Source of the DNA: Nematostella vectensis
Taxonomy: Eukaryota > Cnidaria > Anthozoa > Actiniaria > Edwardsiidae
Direction: 5' to 3'
DNA length: 64,000 nt
NCBI RefSeq assembly: GCF_932526225.1
Contig: NC_064043.1
Coordinates: forward strand, 10,521,821 to 10,585,820
Shown one piece after another: positions 37,798-49,006 of this stretch; position 1 is the first letter of the stretch, and each line of letters starts with the position of its first letter. The notes under the pieces are model-generated. The model ran no database searches, was not told the origin of the DNA, and saw nothing but the letters and a program-made list of their open reading frames with translations. The position numbers and the translations under genes are program-made.

Positions 37798-38412
37798 TAA
37801 TTTCTTCATCTATATCAACATGATGATAACCGGATTTTAAATCCCATGTAAAGAACCAATTTCCCTCTTCTATGACCTGTGATAATGAACGTAAATCTTC
37901 ATACTTAAATATTTGTTTCACTAGGTACCCATTAACATGTCTCAGATCGATAACTAGACGAAGTTTTTCCCTTCCGCAACGGTTAAGGGATTAACGCAAT
38001 ACGGTGCTTTATCATGCTCAACTATACATTGGTTGATAAGCAACTCATAAATGGCTTTTGAAACAAAATCTTTGTTTCTTAAAGACGACAAATTATTGTT
38101 CGAAAAACAACGAGAAGGGTACATACCGAAAGGCAAGCGATAACCTATTTCAATCATTCTAAGAACAAATTCTGGAGCATCAATCGTGTCACGCCAAAAA
38201 TTGACAGCTCGTTTTACACGACCCTTAACCGTTTCACTTTTCGGTGTATCAGTATACTCGCCCAATTGGCTCTTAAAAATAGCAGAAAAACTCTGGTCAT
38301 ACTCAACCTCGTTACTCCCGCCACCTTCTAGTCCTTTAGAGGGCGTCGACGCTGCCGCTCCGGTTCGATTAGGCTTCTCACAGAAAGCACTCAGATGACC
38401 AAATTCCCCACA
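37798..38412 (-). pseudogene. 5' half of DIRS reverse transcriptase and gag zinc knuckle
   Basis: The minus strand encodes CGEFGHLSAFC (second half of a nucleocapsid knuckle) at 38370-38402, directly after a possible splice acceptor (TTCATTATTAG). It is followed by EYDQSFSAIFKSQLGEYTD, an RT-linker (RAVNFWRDTIDAPEFVLRMI, YRLPF), SKAIYELLINQCIVEH and PYCVNPLTVAEG. After a frame break near 37960 come RLVIDLRHVNGYL and WDLKSGYHHVDID (first catalytic Asp). The sequence stops at the nested transposon. Confidence 0.82.
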
Positions 38413-39391
38413 CTAATAATGAAAAGATAAATAAAATATCACGAATGAACTGGTATCATGAAATAAAACTTTCCACTGAAGTTTAGTCTCGTCGCTTACG
38501 TGTCGAGAGCCGAAGAACGAACACAGCGTGAATTACACACATACCAACACTATGCACTTGTACACCTTGTACACCAACACTTGTACGCAAACAATAGATT
38601 CCTTTCGAAACGTGCAGAATACAAATAACTGCTAAACTGCGTTACCGCAGTTATTTATTTAGAGGTGCCACTTAGTTATTGTTTTAAACAATTAAATTAC
38701 ACTTTATGTGCCCACTCACTAATCGCAAGCCAATCTTTGCGCAATGTCTCTAAGTCGGGGGCATCTGTTGGCATCTGAGCATTTTATTTATGATATTTGT
38801 TTGTAGATTACCTGTTTTTTTTTTTTTTTTTTTCAATTAGTCTGATAAGTGCCCTAACGACAAGACTTGGGACTACTATTGACTTAGCATAATTACAGAC
38901 ATTCGATTTTCTTTTTCAATAGCCATACTTTTTAAGGGATTATTTGGAGAGTATTTTAATTCATTTGTTATTTCATTTTGTTAAGCAGAATCTAGAATCG
39001 CTTACCCTATCTTAACAAATAATAGAATTCTTCGAGCTCACTAAGTTGACAATTCACTAGGTTATTTGAATAAATTGAAATCTTTCGGACATTAAGTCCA
39101 ATGAGGACCTTTCCCGGCTGTCGGGCATTTAGCCACTGCTTTAATGGTTTGTAACTATAAGCTAACCCAATCTAGGTTTGCTAGTTTCATTCACTTATTA
39201 TTTTCGTCAGGTGAGTCTCAAGTCTTATATTTTCAACAAAAACTTCTTTCATTGGAAAACAAATATCCCCGGATCTAGGCGGGTTCCACTAACCAACGTC
39301 GAACGTTAAAGGTAGGAAACCTTTTTTAATCATTTTTCTTCTTTCGCAAGTAAGTAAACAAATCGCTTCACAGAACCACGTCTTGATCTAT

Positions 39392-39423
<32 letters not shown>

Positions 39424-40017
39424 GGGGGTAAATAATTGATCACATGATGCGCTTGGCCGGAATCCAATCAGAAGCATATTCTCTGACGATGGTATTGATT
39501 GTTTTAGTATTTCTCATAAGTAATAATAGCATTTTAAAACAAGTATTGAATGACACCAGATGCTGTTTCGTGATGTTATACTCATTAGAAAAAATAGAGT
39601 TAATTATACATATTTATGAGATACAGGTTCTGTTATGACGTTTTTAACACGGATCTTCCTAAAAATCTTTGCGCATTTAGTAGAAATCTAAGTGAGGCCT
39701 TTCACAAAGAAATACAAATTAATCTTTGTTACAGAGCGTGAAAAACTATTGAATTCGTTGAAATAAGTATTTCATTGGCACATGGAATGTATATATAGTG
39801 CGTCTCATTTTGAACTTAAGAATAAACTTTTTTTTTAGTATTGGTAAATTTAACAGATCTCTACCAAAATAAAAAAACATATACCAGCCTTGAGAAACCC
39901 ATGTTGATAAGAAATACTCGTCGATAAAAATGGTTCTCTAAGGATTTATTTCACTAGGACGCAAGAGAAAACGCAGCGCACAAATGAGTATCGGCCAAAC
40001 TCAAGACTAAAGCGTTC
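38413..40017. other. Non-coding stretch
   Basis: A 31-base G tract lies at 39392-39422 and a T tract at about 38815-38833. It may include the undetermined 5' end of the DIRS element. No gene seen. Confidence 0.45.
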
Positions 40018-40564
40018 GTGTTACAGAGCACCACTAGCTAAAGCACCAAATTGGTGATCTCAGGCAAATTCTCAAAGCACCACATGCTGAATAACTACTC
40101 TCGCCGTTTATCGCCAGATTGCACCAACATGGAGTCTTGTTTTGTCAGCTTTGTCGGTACTGACAATTCGACAATGCGTTTCACGGCAGATAACCACTGC
40201 ACAGAGAACTGACAAATTGAAACTGACCAATTTTGTCGACCTGTCAACTGACAAGTCGACAAACGCGTTTAAAGGCGCATGACCACCGCCCAGAGCGCTG
40301 ACAAATCGACACTGACAAATTTTGTCGACCTGTTGACTGACAAATCGACAAATGCGTTCCAAAACCTGGTGGTTTTGTGCCTTCAAACGCGTTTTTCGAT
40401 TTGTCAGTACTGACAAAGCTGACAAAACAAGACTCCATGTTGGTGCAATCTGGCGATAAACGCCGAGAGTAGTGATTCATGTGGTGCTTTGAGAATTTGC
40501 CTGAGATCACCAATTTGGTGCTTTAGCTAGTGGCAATGGACGCCATCTTGGTGCTCTGTAACAC
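40018..40564. repeat. 547-bp fold-back element
   Basis: Ends GTGTTACAGAGCACCA (40018-40033) and its inverse (40549-40564). The arms run about 150 bp (left to ~40170, right from ~40404) and share GCACCAAATTGGTGATCTC and GGAGTCTTGTTTTGTCAGC. The right arm has an extra 17 bases (AAGATGGCGTCCATTGC in its own orientation). The middle is rich in short TGTCGAC/GACAAATTTTGTC palindromes. Non-coding. Confidence 0.8.
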
Positions 40565-40779
40565 CGAGAAAATACCAGGATATCTTATTTACGTCGTTGT
40601 TATAAGAGTATAACGATGGTGTGAAACACCCAGCAGTCCAATAGCCTCCTTTGCAGCCGCTCTCTGGGGGGGGGAGGGGGGGGGCGGGGGGCTATCTCTT
40701 AGGGTGTGTTTTAGGATTTTTCCGATTCTGCTATCTTTAAGGGGTTTCCAATCGCTCGAAACGTATTTTACAATAACCC

Positions 40780-41045
40780 AGTTTCGAGTTCCGTTGTGCC
40801 TGCTGGTCATAGGCACAGAGGACGCATAAATACAGTGCAAGCCTCGGTTTCAATTGAATCGATTGCAATACCAGCGGAATCATGAAGTATTCACAGGTTT
40901 TTGCTTTGTTTTATTCCAAGTTCCAGAGGATTCTCGCTGGTATGCGCATGAAATTTGCCTCAAGTCGAGGCTTACACTGTATTTATGCATCCTTAGTCTG
41001 TAAGTCCAGCGGTCATAGTGGAACTAGAAATTGGGCTATTAACCA
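40780..41045. repeat. Inverted repeat pair
   Basis: CGCATAAATACAGTGCAAGCCTCG near 40825-40850 is inverted at 40967-40990 (CGAGGCTTACACTGTATTTATGC). Similarity continues outward (GTTCCGTTGTGCCTGCTGGTCA versus a matching inverse) to about 40780 and 41045. G-rich tracts lie at 40666-40690. Confidence 0.6.
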
Positions 41046-41903
41046 CAAGTCAACTGATCGGTTAATACTTTCGACTTTTTTGTCGGTAACATAACAATAC
41101 AGGATCCATCAGCCAATTAAAACGAGCATTGTTTTTAATGCTATCTTTAAGGGTTAAAAATTCCTTTGACCACACCCAATGTGTTATCTCTTAGGGGTGA
41201 GTTTTTTTTCTCACGAGCATTTTAACTGCCGATTTTAGAAAAGCTTTAAAATGGAGGAGGCCGGCGCGAGAATATTTTCCGTTGACTGCAGAAAACGATA
41301 GAGAGGTATTATAAGGGATCGTTATCACTCCAATTGCTCGTCTCTAAGCAGAGAGAAATGCTTGAATTCGCTGGGTCTTTTTATCCTTTGCAATACAATC
41401 CATAAAGTTTCGAACCTCTGTAATTTCCTCTCCAGCCTTCTAACGCGAACAGGCAATGTATTGTTTTCTATTGCTGTGTCTCTTTCTTTTCCCAATAACT
41501 GGCATTGTTGTGGTAAGGGGACTATAATTGATTGCCAAAGCTATTGAATTTCCTAAATTGTTAAAAATTCCTTACTTTTTAAAGTCCTTTCTTTTTTTTT
41601 TTAATGATTGCCGGTTCGTGCGAATGAATATAACATTTGCTTTATTGACTTGTAGTATGCGCTAGCAAATGTATTTTACCATTTTGGCATATTTTGAAAA
41701 GCTCACAATACGTATTTTTTTGCCCGTTATTGATATATACTTTATCAAACGATACTGTGGCAACTATAAAATTGTTTAGCCCAGTTATACACATTATTAT
41801 TATATTTCTAATGTAACTGATGTGTTATAAAGTGGCAAACGCGTCTTGCACCAATGTAAGGCTTCGATTATTTAAAATGTCATTTTTCCACAGGCCTCCC
41901 GCC
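41046..41903. other. Upstream region of the opsin gene
   Basis: No coding exon recognised. A 3' splice site (TTTTTCCACAG at 41883-41893) just before the chosen ATG suggests a 5' UTR exon lies in this interval. Confidence 0.4.
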
Positions 41904-43438
41904 ATGGCTGACGAACACCAAGATGTTGGTACAGCATATTGGGTCACGATGACTGTGATCCTGACCCTGGGAGTTATCGTGAATATTGCAGCGCTATGGA
42001 TATGTTTTCGGCCCGAGAACCGCAAAAAAGAAATAACACCGCTGATAGCTAACATCGCGGTCGCAGACCTGATTCTAATAACCTGCGGTCACACTTCTAC
42101 ACATCTGCGCGGCGCAGCCTTACAAAGGAACGAACCGCCGTGCATGTGGATTGCGATTCTCAACGGGATTGTTGGCATAGTGACAATAGTTACCATGGCA
42201 TCGATCAATATACTTCTTCTCCGTAAAATGCAGTCTGTCGTAATGGTGAATCTGCCTGCCTGCCGCATGGCCGCGCTCATAGCTTGTATCTGGGGGTACT
42301 CTATAAGCGTCATGTCCACACCCCTCTTAGGGTGGGGAAGCTTTTATCCTGGTAAATCAAGTGCTAACTGCGAGCCCGAGTGGACGTCACGTGGCCTCGG
42401 GGATATTTCCTACAATGTGACCCTTCTTGTTACGGCCTTTGTCTTCCCGATGGCAGTCATCATCTACACATTCTATCGGATTAAAAGGTTTAGCCATTGC
42501 ATGTACATGACGTATGCCCATCAGCAGCGGGTCTGGGGCAAAGGTTCAGACCCTTGGGTTGTCAATGGATAGTTTTATGTGCGAAAGTTTCCATACAGAA
42601 TCCCCCTTTTAGGTGCATGCCCCTATCACTTTTACTACAAAAAGACCCATAGAATTAAGGAGTTGCATGTTCCCCTTAACGCTCTAACTGGTGTGCAATC
42701 TATCAAGGAAACTGCCCGAAAGCCGCCAAATGTAGCTTTTTGTGCGCCCCATTCTTGTGAAATGGGTTATATGCCATTATGTAACATTTAAGGTTGGTCA
42801 ATGGGCATCCTGTACCGAGACTAATAAATACTATTATTAATCAATAATCAATAATTTAGATCTGTCCATGTGACACGTTCAAACCACAATTATCAAAACA
42901 ATACTTATTATATTTGGGTGATTATTTGGGTTATTCTGCATGATTTCTACTGTTTTAGTGCTTCTAAAAGAAACGCTTATTTTAATCTTTGCCATTCAAG
43001 TACCCCTTTAAGAATATCATTTTTCCTTTTAGGCGACTGCGTAACGAGATCCCCACGGCATTCCCTCAAGGAAGACGGCGCATGTACACCACCCTGTCAC
43101 GCATGATGGTCGGGGTCACGGTCGCCTTTACACTCAGCTGGTCTCCTTATGCCATCCTGTCAGTTATCTCCATGGTGACAGGACGCCCAATCATTCACGT
43201 CGTCCCCTCCCTGATGGCTAAGTCTTCAGTGATGTACACTCCCATCGTGTACATCGCCTTTAGCAGAAGTTTTAGGTCCGCGGTGAATGCATTGTACTCA
43301 TTGTTGACAAGAACCAAAATGCGTCCTATCGTCATCAAAAGTCCAGCTGTGATCTACAGAGTCCGTGAGGCCAAAATCGAGTACGTCTCGCATGTCTCTA
43401 ATCCCTTAGTGTTACCCGCGCACGCTTCACGGGATTGA
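41904..43438 (+). CDS. Opsin (retinal-binding class A GPCR)
   Basis: A light-sensing seven-helix membrane receptor. Exons 41904-42487 and 43033-43438 join in phase 2 (AAA AG|GTTTAG ... TTTTAG|G CGA) to give 329 residues. The ATG at 41904 lies in CCCGCCATGG, right after a probable 3' splice site; an upstream in-frame ATG lies before that site. Key positions: ADL in helix 2, C80 and C156 for the extracellular disulfide, WSPYA in helix 6, and K258 in AKSSVMY of helix 7, which is the Schiff-base lysine six residues before the NPxxY site, here T264-P-I-V-Y. The E/DRY box at the end of helix 3 is not recognisable (ILLLRKMQS). These departures fit the diverse anthozoan opsins. Subtype is not assigned. 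Confidence 0.82.
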
Positions 43439-44163
43439 GAGTCGATCGGGAGCACGTAGGGAAAAGTTGGATCGCACAGAAATAGAAGTAGTTGATGCAC
43501 GTTGAGAGGAATAGAAATAGGTCGCTCAAAGTTAGAAATATCCATCCTCAAACACCTGAACTGGTTTTCGCATGAGAGATAACAATGGATTGCTCACATG
43601 TAACGAGAGATGGCAAACGATTTCGCACTTGCGTGAGAAATAGCACCAATTTGCGCACACGAAGGAGAGGACTACATTGGAGTGCACTGACGCACGAAGT
43701 AATAGCAACAGATTGCGCACACAAAAGGAGGGATTGCACAGGATTGAGCAGACTTGGGGAGTATGGCAACAGACTGCGCACACAAAGCAAGAAAATCCAA
43801 TATATTGTGCACTCCTCGTAGGGAGAAATTGCAATATACCCCGCTACCCCTACATTGCTAAGAAAACATCTGGGACCACATTGGCAAAAAAAATTGTATT
43901 CAAAATTCAAACGCCATTGTGAACAGACAAGCAACAAGCCGAGACCGTATGGGTCGTCGTATAACTTTTAATCTAACAGCTCATTTGCAAGGCAACTCGG
44001 AAAAAAAACATTCTCGACTTTCTGAAAAGCTCCACTGCTCTGGCACTAGCTTCCGCATTCTCAAATTTCCGAACAGTTTTTTACGTCATTGTTTGGTGGG
44101 AATCGGTTAACAGGCAGGACGCATATCTATGTGCTGCTCTGAAGTCTTGCATTCATTCTTATG
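43439..44163. other. Region between opsin and the minus-strand receptor, with degenerate tandem repeats
   Basis: From 43540 to 43830 a phrase like ATAGCAACAGATTGCGCACACAAA recurs about five times at irregular spacing. Open frames on both strands here follow from the repeat and have no domain. The opsin 3' UTR probably lies here. Confidence 0.5.
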
Positions 44164-45122
44164 TTAACTGCAATCTTTGTCCACATTGCGGTCGTCGCTT
44201 TGCCGTTGTAATGATAGTGTTGCTAGGGGTGCCCTTGTACAGCGATCGCCTGAGGTACTCACTCTATGTCTTCTACGCAATATCTTCCTAACCTCTTTTC
44301 TAAACTCCTCACTCGAGGCACTGTACAAAATGGGGTTGATAGCACTTGCTGATATAAACATATAGGAAGCAACCACGTAGAAAGGCTGCGAGAACTGATC
44401 GTGAATAGCCTTCATAATTGATACGGTCGAAAACGGAGTCACTCGAAGCGTGAACACAGCTACAAGGAAAAATAACGTCCGTGTACTTTTTATCTCTTGA
44501 GCCTGAACTTGTGAATCTGCCACTAGAAGGTTGTGTTTGCGGATGTGTCGCCAGATTTTGAAGTAACAAACGCAAGTGATATTCCATGGAAGGAACATGA
44601 AAACAGTGGACATCGTTCCATAATGATAATAGATCAACTTATTGTGGTCAAGCGTACAAGTGAATAACCCTGGATGGAACTTGAACTGTAATGTAATCAT
44701 GAAAGAAGTGACTCCCAAAAGAGTGAAGAATAAGGATACGCCGACTTTTTGTACAAATTCTGTCGCACCACCTTGCAGTATCGGCTCGCCGCTATCAAAG
44801 CAAACAGGAACACACTTTCTATTCCGTAACTATAAATAATAAAACCTATAACCTGGCAAGTAATGGGGCCAAAATTCCATGCCCCGGAAATGGCTACATA
44901 GGAGATGAAACTGAATGCTAACAAGACTACAATTATTTCTATGAAAGCTAAGCTGAAGATGTAGATATTTGAGGGTGTCTGAAGACGTCTGTTCCTTGCT
45001 GCGAATAGCACAACAACATTTCCCACAAGTGCTATCAAGTTTATACTGAAAGACACCACGCTTTCTATTATAACTGTTGTCTTATCTCTGTTCTGAAGCT
45101 TTTGAAACATCAGTTTTTCCAT
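44164..45122 (-). pseudogene. Class A G protein-coupled receptor with a single-base frameshift
   Basis: The start is ATG at 45122 (MEKLMFQKLQ). Helices 1-3 are read in one frame (INLIALVGNVVVLFAARN, SNIYIFSLAFIEI, CQVIGF ... AASRYCKVV). Near 44737-44745, at an A5 run (TACAAAAAGTCGG), the frame changes and helices 4-7 follow (SLFFTLLGVTSFMITLQF, CVCYFKIWRHIRKHN, SAINPILYSASSEEFRKEV). With that one base the gene would be about 319 residues with no other lesion. It may be a sequencing error in a homopolymer or a recent pseudogene. The DRY box is SRY. It shares CYFKIWR...HN and S-QV...EI motifs with the gene at 46998, so the two are paralogues, oriented divergently. Ligand unknown. Confidence 0.8.
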
Positions 45123-46997
45123 GACTAAGGGTGAAAGCTCGATAGATAGAAAGCTTTGTATATAAGCGGACACAGGTGTTATGGCACGCCTCGCTAATTT
45201 CCATGGTATTTAAATTAATAATAGTGGAAGTGAAATTGGTTTTTCGTTAGAATAATAGCGGTGTCTTTTCTATAGCGGTGTCTATCCTGCGCCAATTATT
45301 ACGTTGCCATTTTTACAATACGTCGTGTTTGACCTCTAAGAGCGATATCGCAAATAAGACAGAAGCAGTTTGCTAAAAAATTGCTGCCATAGCCACTTAG
45401 AAATTAAAAGCCCTTGCGAAAAAAAATGATATGTTGCGAAAAAAGAATAAAAAAAATTGTAAGAACTCTGCAAGTGCAGATACGTGTCATGTGGTTTGTG
45501 ACAGACATGCGGCTGGAAGGCAGGTGGTCCTTTAATGAAAAAGTCGTGCGCTTTTGCGTTTGAGTTAAGGGAATAAAGTAGATATATGGCTCGTTCTCTT
45601 TTCAATGCATTGCGAACTTTGACAATGGGGTTTCCAGGTTATGCCGTGCTGTATAACCTGGTGTTCGCTTGAGGCATGGCTATTGAAAAGGAAAAATTCT
45701 TCAAGCGGACGTGTCCTAGCGCGATGTGTGCCCTTATCGCGCTAGGACAACTGAAGTGCTCGTTTGGGAGAATAGAGGATTTTAAGTGGAAGCTGAAAAC
45801 TTTCCTTTAAACACTGAAACTCTTTTGCCAGACAGTAAATTGGTAAAAAGACTTGTCTGAGTAGAGCCAGCATTCTGTTGTGGAAATGCAAAAACTCTAG
45901 ATTTGGGGATGTTTACCCCTTGTTTGGGGGTGGGGGGCTTAGGTCATATACATTACATTTTGCATAACTATATATACCTGCGCATTCCCTTCACTCCCTC
46001 CTCCTTTTCCTCCCCCTCTCTTCCCCCCACCCCCCATCCCCAGCTGCTGCTAAAGATGGACATCATGTCCATCGTAAATCTAATTCTTGAATAAGTGCTT
46101 CTCCGACTCCATCCAATCACCCTTTTTTCTCAATCTTTTAGTTGGAATGTTAGCCCTAGTCTTTACTGGGGATAGTGATTTTGAATACTCGTAAATACAA
46201 TATTCTAACAGATATGGAATATTTCCTTTAACATTTAGAAAACTGCTCTAAGGGCAATATTCTAACCATATATTGAGCGGAGGACTTGAATAACAAACTT
46301 GGCGAGTATCCGTCTAATAACAATTGTTTTTTTTAGATTTATTTAAATGCTATAAGAACAATTGTCTCACAGTATTAATCAATTATTACAGACCGAGTGT
46401 AGAGATGAAATTCTCAAAACTCTGCGGAATCAATAAACGGTTCTGACTTCACTGCCTTTTAACCCACTCAAAAAGGCAATCTGTCATAAAGTTCCTATTG
46501 TTTTCCGATGAAAAAAACAAATGAAAGATTAAAGTGCAAGAATAATAAAACCTAAAGCTAATAACTTTTATTGCCTTAGCTATTATAGGCTATAGCAATG
46601 TGTCGGCGTGATTGAAATGATGTAAAAATACACACATTGACAAAACCAGCTGTATCACTCACTTGCAGAGCAAAAGCGAGGTTCTTTTGTACTTATGTTG
46701 CATAACTAACGAATGAATTGACAACTCATCACGGACAGTAAAGCAAGAGTCAGAACTGATCATCTTATGAGTCGTTTGGGGTTTTGGCTAAATATTTTGC
46801 AGTTTCTATTCAAAGGCCGATAAAGAGAGACTGATTGGACCATTTCGTAATAGGATCATTACAAGTCATCAAATCTAGACATTGAACTGGGAAACTGTTA
46901 AAGTTTTGAGGGATCTTGCGCTATTGCAGTCTGGTAAATCTGCAATTTCTAAAAACTGTTTTTGCGCATTAACCTTTTGATTGCTGAAAGGAACAAA
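45123..46997. other. Shared upstream region of two divergent receptor genes
   Basis: No exon recognised. A perfect hairpin lies at 45713-45748 and a CT-rich tract at 45990-46045. Promoters of both receptor genes are expected here. Confidence 0.45.
45713..45748. repeat. Perfect 13-bp hairpin
   Basis: GTCCTAGCGCGAT (45713-45725), a 10-base loop, and ATCGCGCTAGGAC (45736-45748). Confidence 0.8.
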
Positions 46998-48002
46998 ATG
47001 AATGGGGCAATGAACTACACAGACAATGCCAATGAGTTCTTAAAACTTACAATTGAACTACAAAACCGACGGAGGACGGTCGTCGTTGTGGAGTCTTTTG
47101 TGGGGCTCCTTATAGCTGTGCTTGCCCTTTGTGGCAACATCTTGGTTTGCGTTGCTTCTTTTCGCAGCCCGCGACTGAGAAAATCTTCTAACTTCTATGT
47201 GATATCCCTAGCGGTCTCCGATATCATCCTCGCAACCCTGGCGATGCCTTTTACACTGTCTGTTTTGATCTCTGGTCAGTTGGAATTCGCTTCATTTTGG
47301 TGCACATTCCAGGCAGTAGTCGCAGTATTGAGTAGCAAAGCGTCCATCTTAACCATGACTCTGGCCGCGTTACATCGCTATTTTAAGCTAATCATGCCTT
47401 CCTTTTACAAGAAAATCTACACAACGACATTCATGATATCTAGTCTAGCCACAGCTTGGATATTATCAGGCTTTGGGCTACTTATTTACGCTCTTCAGGG
47501 AAACAACTTCATCTTCGTCCCGCCATTCGCGCTATGTACATTCGATTACTATACGATAGACATGGAATTTGCTGTTACTATCGCTATTGTGTATTCAACG
47601 CTTCCGTTTAATATCATAATATTTTGCTATTTTAAGATTTGGCGCTTCGTTCGCTCTCACAATGTAGCAATGCAAACAAGTCAAGTCTCTACCGAAGAGA
47701 TTAGGATCACAAAACTAGTTATGTGTATAGTGGTGTGTTTTGCCCTTTGTTGGTCGCCTCTCGCTGTCGTTGTCATCGTCGTTGCGTTTCGTGGAATCAC
47801 GACTATACCGAGAGAGGTGTGTTTATTGGTGATTTTCACAAGCAGTTTGTCAAGCTGCACCAACCCTATTATTTACAATGCAATGAGCAAAGACTTCAGA
47901 GATGAATTTCGAAATATTCTGTGTGCGTTTCAAAGAAGTAGGGTTGTACCAGTTGAGTCGACAGCTCGGGATAGGATAGCTCTGTCATATAAAAAGTCAT
48001 AG
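46998..48002 (+). CDS. Class A G protein-coupled receptor, intact single exon
   Basis: A cell-surface seven-helix receptor of 334 residues; the first ATG of the frame is at 46998 (MNGAMNYTDNANEF, with an N-glycosylation site NYT). Seen: GNILVCVA in helix 1, SLAVSDIILATLAMPF in helix 2, the conserved Cys before helix 3, HRY in place of DRY (LAALHRYFKL), CYFKIWRFVRSHN at the helix 5/loop 3 border, CFALCWSPLAVV in helix 6 and NPIIYNAMSKDFRDEF in helix 7/8. Intronless, like its frameshifted neighbour at 44164-45122, as is usual for expanded cnidarian receptor families. Such genes are often labelled melatonin- or adenosine-receptor-like by similarity; the sequence does not establish a ligand. Confidence 0.88.
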   Translation: MNGAMNYTDNANEFLKLTIELQNRRRTVVVVESFVGLLIAVLALCGNILVCVASFRSPRLRKSSNFYVISLAVSDIILATLAMPFTLSVLISGQLEFASFWCTFQAVVAVLSSKASILTMTLAALHRYFKLIMPSFYKKIYTTTFMISSLATAWILSGFGLLIYALQGNNFIFVPPFALCTFDYYTIDMEFAVTIAIVYSTLPFNIIIFCYFKIWRFVRSHNVAMQTSQVSTEEIRITKLVMCIVVCFALCWSPLAVVVIVVAFRGITTIPREVCLLVIFTSSLSSCTNPIIYNAMSKDFRDEFRNILCAFQRSRVVPVESTARDRIALSYKKS

Positions 48003-49006
48003 TACAAGATAGAACTTCGAAACAGCTGAGAACGGAAGATATTATTGCTTAGCTTGCGTTGGGGTACCGAGGACGTCGAGCTCCGCGTAACGAGTCGCGA
48101 TAACGAGACGTCGGTGGAAGGGGTGGGGGGGACGGTAGAGAAGAGATGAGTCTTCTTGCTTCTTTCTCTTCTCTCCTGCTCCCCCCCCCCTACCCCACCC
48201 TCCCTATCCCCTCTCACTCCGCCGCTCTTTTTCCGTTACGTTCTCGCGCATGTGACCTCGACGCCCTGGATTCCCGAGGATGCTTGCGTAGCAACTTACG
48301 CAGTCTTTCAGTGCATTGCGTGACAGAGGTCAGAACGACTGCATAGGAGACCACAAGAAGACGGATAACCCATGCCGAAAAAGAGTGCTAATAAGTTGAA
48401 ATAAAACAATGCACTTTTTGGGATTTTAAAAAATACAATTGATGGGAAAAAATGCTTCTGTTTATTGTATACAAATTTATTGTATAGTGTAAATGTTACT
48501 ATAGGTAGTTTTTGCGTGTCGATTTGTCGGGCCTTTTCTTTCATATACGATTTTGATTTGTCTGCCCTCCGAATCGGCCTGTGAAAAGAAAAAGTCGTGA
48601 AATGGTTTTGCACAGCGTCGCGGGCCGATGCCAAATGACGTACACAAAATCGACCGAACAACGGCTCTTGTAAATCAGCCATTGACTATCTTTCTTTACC
48701 TCACCCCTTTTGGGATAGAGGGATAATTTGTATAGTGTACAAATATTGTATGTATAAATCACGATTGAAAAAAAAGATCAATAATGGCTCATATTCTAAA
48801 TCTAAAGCGATCTGCAGCTAAGAGTAAGCATGGCGGACTCGTTATTACTGCCCTGCGCAGACCTCCCCCCTCTTTAGATACTGCCCATCCTATCGGCCCT
48901 TCCTCTCCCTCCCTTCCTTTCCTCTCTTCATCTTTTCGAAGTTCTACGTAAACACACCAAGTTTCACGGTCCGATGAGGATGGTGAGGTTCGCGCTGTCA
49001 ACTCAA
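48003..49006. other. Non-coding stretch
   Basis: Pyrimidine-rich around 48155-48215, with GC-rich segments containing CGAGGACGTCGAG. Open frames on both strands lack domains. No gene called. Confidence 0.45.

Larger units (their letters stand above)
30870..38412 (-). mobile_element. DIRS-type tyrosine-recombinase retroelement, split by a nested DNA transposon
   Basis: On the minus strand the order is gag zinc knuckle (about 38390-38400), RT fingers (37954-38265 and onward to 37798), the insertion 33251-37797, RT palm plus RNase H (32267-33250), and a tyrosine recombinase (30880-31742). RT/RNase H followed by a tyrosine recombinase instead of a DDE integrase defines the DIRS/Ngaro order. The outer ends were not resolved, no split direct repeats were identified, and no methyltransferase domain was seen. 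Confidence 0.85.

Noticed and set aside
30870-38412. CRISPR-like or prokaryotic phage integrase interpretation of the tyrosine recombinase
   Set aside because: Its linkage to RT/RNase H with a YLDD box fits a eukaryotic DIRS retroelement; nothing else is prokaryotic.
41820-41903. Upstream ATG for the opsin
   Set aside because: It lies before a strong 3' splice site (TTTTTCCACAG); the ATG at 41904 has better context and gives a normal opsin N-terminus.
43548-43937. 129-codon minus-strand frame downstream of the opsin
   Set aside because: Cysteine-rich only because of underlying GCGCAC repeats; opposing frames on the other strand.
46962-46997. Longer N-terminus of the intact receptor
   Set aside because: The frame there begins with TTG; the first ATG is at 46998.
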